DNA from: JBEBBU01 sp041158225
GTDB lineage: Bacteria > Pseudomonadota > Gammaproteobacteria > Methylococcales > Methylococcaceae
Direction of reading: 5' to 3'
DNA: 9,009 nt
NCBI GenBank assembly: GCA_041158225.1
Contig: JBEBBU010000061.1
Location: 1 to 9,009, forward strand
The notes below the pieces were generated by a model. That model did not search any database. It was given only the letters and a program-made list of their open reading frames with translations, and was not told the origin of the DNA. This document shows, one piece after another, positions 6,524 to 9,009 of this stretch (positions are counted from its first letter, which is position 1; the number at the start of each line of letters is the position of its first letter). Both the position numbers and the translations under genes were made by a program.

Positions 6524-6527
6524 GCCT

Positions 6528-8159
6528 ATGTCCCACCTGCTTGAAGTCAGGAATCTTGCCGTCAGTTTTCGTCGTGGCGGTGTCATGCAGCCTGCGGTGG
6601 AGCAGATCAGCTTTCATATCGATCGTGGTGAAACCTTTGCTCTGGTGGGGGAGTCAGGTTCTGGCAAGTCAGTGACCGCTCTCAGTGTATTGCGCCTGCT
6701 GCCTATGGCCGGCCATATCCTGTCAGGCGAAATCTGCATGGATGGCGTGGATCTGCTCCGGGTGTCTGAGCGCAGCATGGGGACTTACCGTGGCGGGCGT
6801 ATCGGCGTGATCTTCCAGGATCCTTCAACGGCACTGAATCCGGTCATGACCGTGGGGCAGCAGATCCGCGAGGTACTGGCCATCCATGTCAGGGACGATT
6901 CCCGATCGCATCCCGCACGGGTGATCAGATTACTGCAGCAGGTCGGGTTGCCGCGGGTCGAGACCATGGTGGATGCCTATCCGCACCAGCTCTCCGGTGG
7001 GCAGCGCCAGCGGGTCATGATTGCCATGGCGCTGGCGGGTGAGCCTGATCTGCTGATTGCCGATGAACCGACGACGGCGCTGGACGTGACCATCCAGGCG
7101 CAGATTCTGGAACTGTTGCAGCGCATCCAGCAGGAAACCGGCATGGCGCTGTGGCTGATTACCCACGACCTCGGTATTGTGCATCAGATGGCGCATCGTG
7201 TTGCTGTCATGCATCAGGGGCATATTCTGGAGCAGTCCACACATGCCGGATTTTTTGCTGGCCCCGCGCATGACTACAGCCAGTCCCTGCTCAAGGCGAT
7301 GCCGCGTATCCAGCGCTGCAGGGAGCGTCCACTGAGGGAAACCTCCGGTCATGATGAGCCTCTGCTGGTACTGGAAGATTTTTCACTGCATTTCCCGATA
7401 CGCAAAGGGCTGCTGAAAAGGCAGGTCGGTGCTTTCCGGGCCGTGGATCAGGTCAGCCTGGCCATTGGCCAGGGTGAAACCCTGGCCCTGGTGGGTGAGT
7501 CAGGCTGTGGCAAGACGACCCTTGGCAAAGCTCTGCTTGGGCTGTTGCCAGGTGCGACCGGAACCGTACGCTGGGCAAGGCAGCTAGGCGGGCATATTCC
7601 ATCGTTCGCCCAGATCGTGTTTCAGGATCCTTATGCGGCGATGAATCCGCGCATGACCGTGGGCGAGGTGATTGAGGAGGGTATGCGGGCGTTGCGTCCT
7701 GACTGGACGCTGTCCAGCCGCAGGCAGCGCTGTGACGAAATGCTGGTGGCTGTGGGGCTGGATGCCGGGGACCGTATACGTTATCCGCACGAGTTTTCGG
7801 GAGGGCAGCGCCAGCGTATCTGTATTGCCAGGGCGCTGGCAGTTGAGCCGCGTCTGGTCATTCTGGATGAGCCTACGAGTGCATTGGATGTTTCGGTGCA
7901 GGCGCATATCCTGGCTTTGCTGCGTGATCTCCGTGAGCGCTATGGGCTGAGCTATCTGTTTATTACCCACGACCTTGGTGTGGTGGCTGAAGTGGCTGAC
8001 CGTGTTGCCGTCATGTTCCGCGGACAGATCGTGGAAACTGGTGAGGTTGCGCAGGTGCTGCTCAATCCGCGCGAGGCTTACACACGCCAGCTGCTGCAGG
8101 CACTACCTCCACTGAGGTGGGGAGCATGTAAGTTGACTGGCGATAAGGACAGGATTTAG
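6528..8159 (+). CDS. peptide-type ABC transporter double ATP-binding protein (OppD-OppF fusion, YejF-like)
   Basis: This cytoplasmic protein of 543 residues carries two complete ABC ATPase domains in one chain, so it powers the importer without a separate OppF. Domain 1 has Walker A GESGSGKS (41-48), Q-loop Gln97 (FQDPSTALNP), signature LSGGQ (155-159), Walker B LLIADE (175-180) and switch His213. Domain 2 has Walker A GESGCGKT (323-330), Gln366 (FQDPYAAMNP), signature FSGGQ (423-427), Walker B LVILDE (443-448) and His481. Both Walker B glutamates are present, so both sites look catalytically competent. The linker (about 255-285) precedes the OppF-type start FSLHFPIRKGLLKR. The length matches YejF-type fusions (about 530). 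The start chosen is ATG 6528, four bases after the permease stop, with GCGGAG upstream. The stop TAG directly abuts the next ATG. The call is very secure at family level; the cargo is unknown. Confidence 0.95.
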   Translation: MSHLLEVRNLAVSFRRGGVMQPAVEQISFHIDRGETFALVGESGSGKSVTALSVLRLLPMAGHILSGEICMDGVDLLRVSERSMGTYRGGRIGVIFQDPSTALNPVMTVGQQIREVLAIHVRDDSRSHPARVIRLLQQVGLPRVETMVDAYPHQLSGGQRQRVMIAMALAGEPDLLIADEPTTALDVTIQAQILELLQRIQQETGMALWLITHDLGIVHQMAHRVAVMHQGHILEQSTHAGFFAGPAHDYSQSLLKAMPRIQRCRERPLRETSGHDEPLLVLEDFSLHFPIRKGLLKRQVGAFRAVDQVSLAIGQGETLALVGESGCGKTTLGKALLGLLPGATGTVRWARQLGGHIPSFAQIVFQDPYAAMNPRMTVGEVIEEGMRALRPDWTLSSRRQRCDEMLVAVGLDAGDRIRYPHEFSGGQRQRICIARALAVEPRLVILDEPTSALDVSVQAHILALLRDLRERYGLSYLFITHDLGVVAEVADRVAVMFRGQIVETGEVAQVLLNPREAYTRQLLQALPPLRWGACKLTGDKDRI

Positions 8160-9009
8160 ATGATGAGGACTCTGGTCATGAACATTTCATTCTTGCGTGG
8201 CATGCTGTTTGGCGTTGCTGGCATGCTTTTATCCTGCAGTGTCTGGGCTGATGCGCCTGCGGTCATCCGTATGGGGGTTCTGGCGGGTGGCAGTGCCAGC
8301 TGGGAGGTCACCGCTGCCCATCAGCAGGGCTGGGATAAAAAAGCAGGGCTGGATATCCAGACGACAGTGCTGGCTAATCCTGATGCTGCCCGCATAGCCC
8401 TTCAGGGTGGCAGTGTCGATGTGATTGTGACGGACTGGATCTGGGTGGCCAGGCAGCGCGAAATGGGGCGTGATTTCAGCTTTTATCCCTATTCCAGTCA
8501 TCAAGGCGTCCTGCTGGTACCTGAAGATTCTTCCATTGGCAGCATCAGCGATCTGGTGGGTAAAAAACTGGGCGTGGTGGGTGGGGGACTGGACAAGAAC
8601 TGGCTACTGCTGCGCGCTGCTGCCCGCAAACAGTCCGGGCTGGATCTGGATGCCAGGGTCGAGAAAGTGTTTGGGGCGGCACCGTTACTGCAGCAGCAGT
8701 TTGAGTCGGGACAGCTGGATGCGTTGCTGACGCAGTGGCACTATGCGGCAAGGCTGGAGCACGAGGGCTACCGGCGCCTGCTGGATGGCATAGAACTGCT
8801 CAGGGATCAGGCCATTGATCCGCACATTGCCAGTCTTGGTTTGGTGTTCAGCGAGGCCTGGGGCATGCAGTCTGCTTCCAGCCTGGGTAGTCTGATTGAC
8901 CTGCTGGCGCGTGCCAATGAGGGGTTGTGCCATGATGACGGGGTATGGGCAGGTATCGTGGAGCAGTTACAGACCTCCGAGCCCGATGTCCGCCAGCGTT
9001 TACGCTCCG
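8160..9009 (+). CDS. NMT1/THI5/SsuA-like periplasmic substrate-binding protein (3'-truncated by window edge)
   Basis: This is the first 283 residues of an exported binding protein, open to the window end. The N-terminus is a signal peptide with a hydrophobic core at about 14-25 and a likely cleavage after Ala30 (SVWA/DAP). An alternative lipidation site, LLSC (Cys26), is weaker. The mature part has the pattern of the nitrate/sulfonate/thiamine-precursor binding superfamily: IRMGVLAGG, then GWDKKAGLDIQ, then ALQGGSVDVIVTDWIW (a WxxR-like surface), then ISDLVGKKLGVVGG, and LLQQQFESGQLDAL. It is unrelated in family to the peptide-binding protein at the head of the operon. It probably shares the transcript, because its ATG abuts the ATPase stop. 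A second start at 8178 (MNISFLRG) has GAGGA eight bases upstream and is equally plausible. Any cognate permease and ATPase would be downstream. The ligand cannot be inferred. Confidence 0.85.
   Translation, partial: MMRTLVMNISFLRGMLFGVAGMLLSCSVWADAPAVIRMGVLAGGSASWEVTAAHQQGWDKKAGLDIQTTVLANPDAARIALQGGSVDVIVTDWIWVARQREMGRDFSFYPYSSHQGVLLVPEDSSIGSISDLVGKKLGVVGGGLDKNWLLLRAAARKQSGLDLDARVEKVFGAAPLLQQQFESGQLDALLTQWHYAARLEHEGYRRLLDGIELLRDQAIDPHIASLGLVFSEAWGMQSASSLGSLIDLLARANEGLCHDDGVWAGIVEQLQTSEPDVRQRLRS

Noticed and set aside
6495..6527. Upstream ATG of the fused ATPase gene
   Set aside because: It would overlap the permease gene by 29 bases and add a non-conserved N-terminus. ATG 6528 has a good GCGGAG site and gives the family-typical MSxLLEVRNLxVSF start.

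Overview
The window looks like chromosomal DNA from a gammaproteobacterium of moderate-to-high GC. Two things point that way. The FabI protein is close to the Escherichia/Pseudomonas type, with the GVAS nucleotide loop and the SYLGAER..PNYNVMG catalytic stretch. A divergently transcribed peptide-type ABC importer sits beside fabI, as I recall for the fabI/npp region of Pseudomonas aeruginosa. I cannot name a genus. All genes look intact apart from the two cut by the window edges. I see no rRNA, tRNA, insertion sequence, CRISPR array or phage gene.

Layout. (1) Positions 2-1079, plus strand: the C-terminal part of moaA (molybdenum cofactor synthesis), then after one base a small predicted lipoprotein with a META/HslJ-like domain. 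(2) Positions 1073-1855, minus strand: fabI, whose stop region overlaps that of the lipoprotein gene by 7 bases. (3) Positions 1856-2030: a 175-base divergent intergenic region with candidate promoters for both directions and a six-codon leader ORF ending inside the fabI Shine-Dalgarno. (4) Positions 2031-8159, plus strand: a tightly packed four-gene ABC importer of the dipeptide/oligopeptide/YejABEF class. It encodes a binding protein, two permeases and a double-ATPase. (5) Positions 8160-9009, plus strand: the start of a second, unrelated periplasmic binding protein of the NMT1/THI5/SsuA-like type, running off the end.

How the genes work together. The binding protein (2031-4196) should capture a peptide-like solute in the periplasm. 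The permeases (4193-5170 and 5180-6523) should form the channel, and the fused ATPase (6528-8159) carries both nucleotide-binding domains. Spacing is -4, +9, +4 and 0 bases, so one transcript is likely, and the last gene appears to be on it. The unusual points are the architecture of the binding protein (lipoprotein signal plus C-terminal membrane helix), an enlarged second permease with extra N-terminal helices and a two-cysteine extracytoplasmic loop, and a second, different binding-protein family appended to the operon. Together these suggest a variant of the peptide importer rather than standard Opp, Dpp or Yej. Substrate and physiological role cannot be read from sequence alone.
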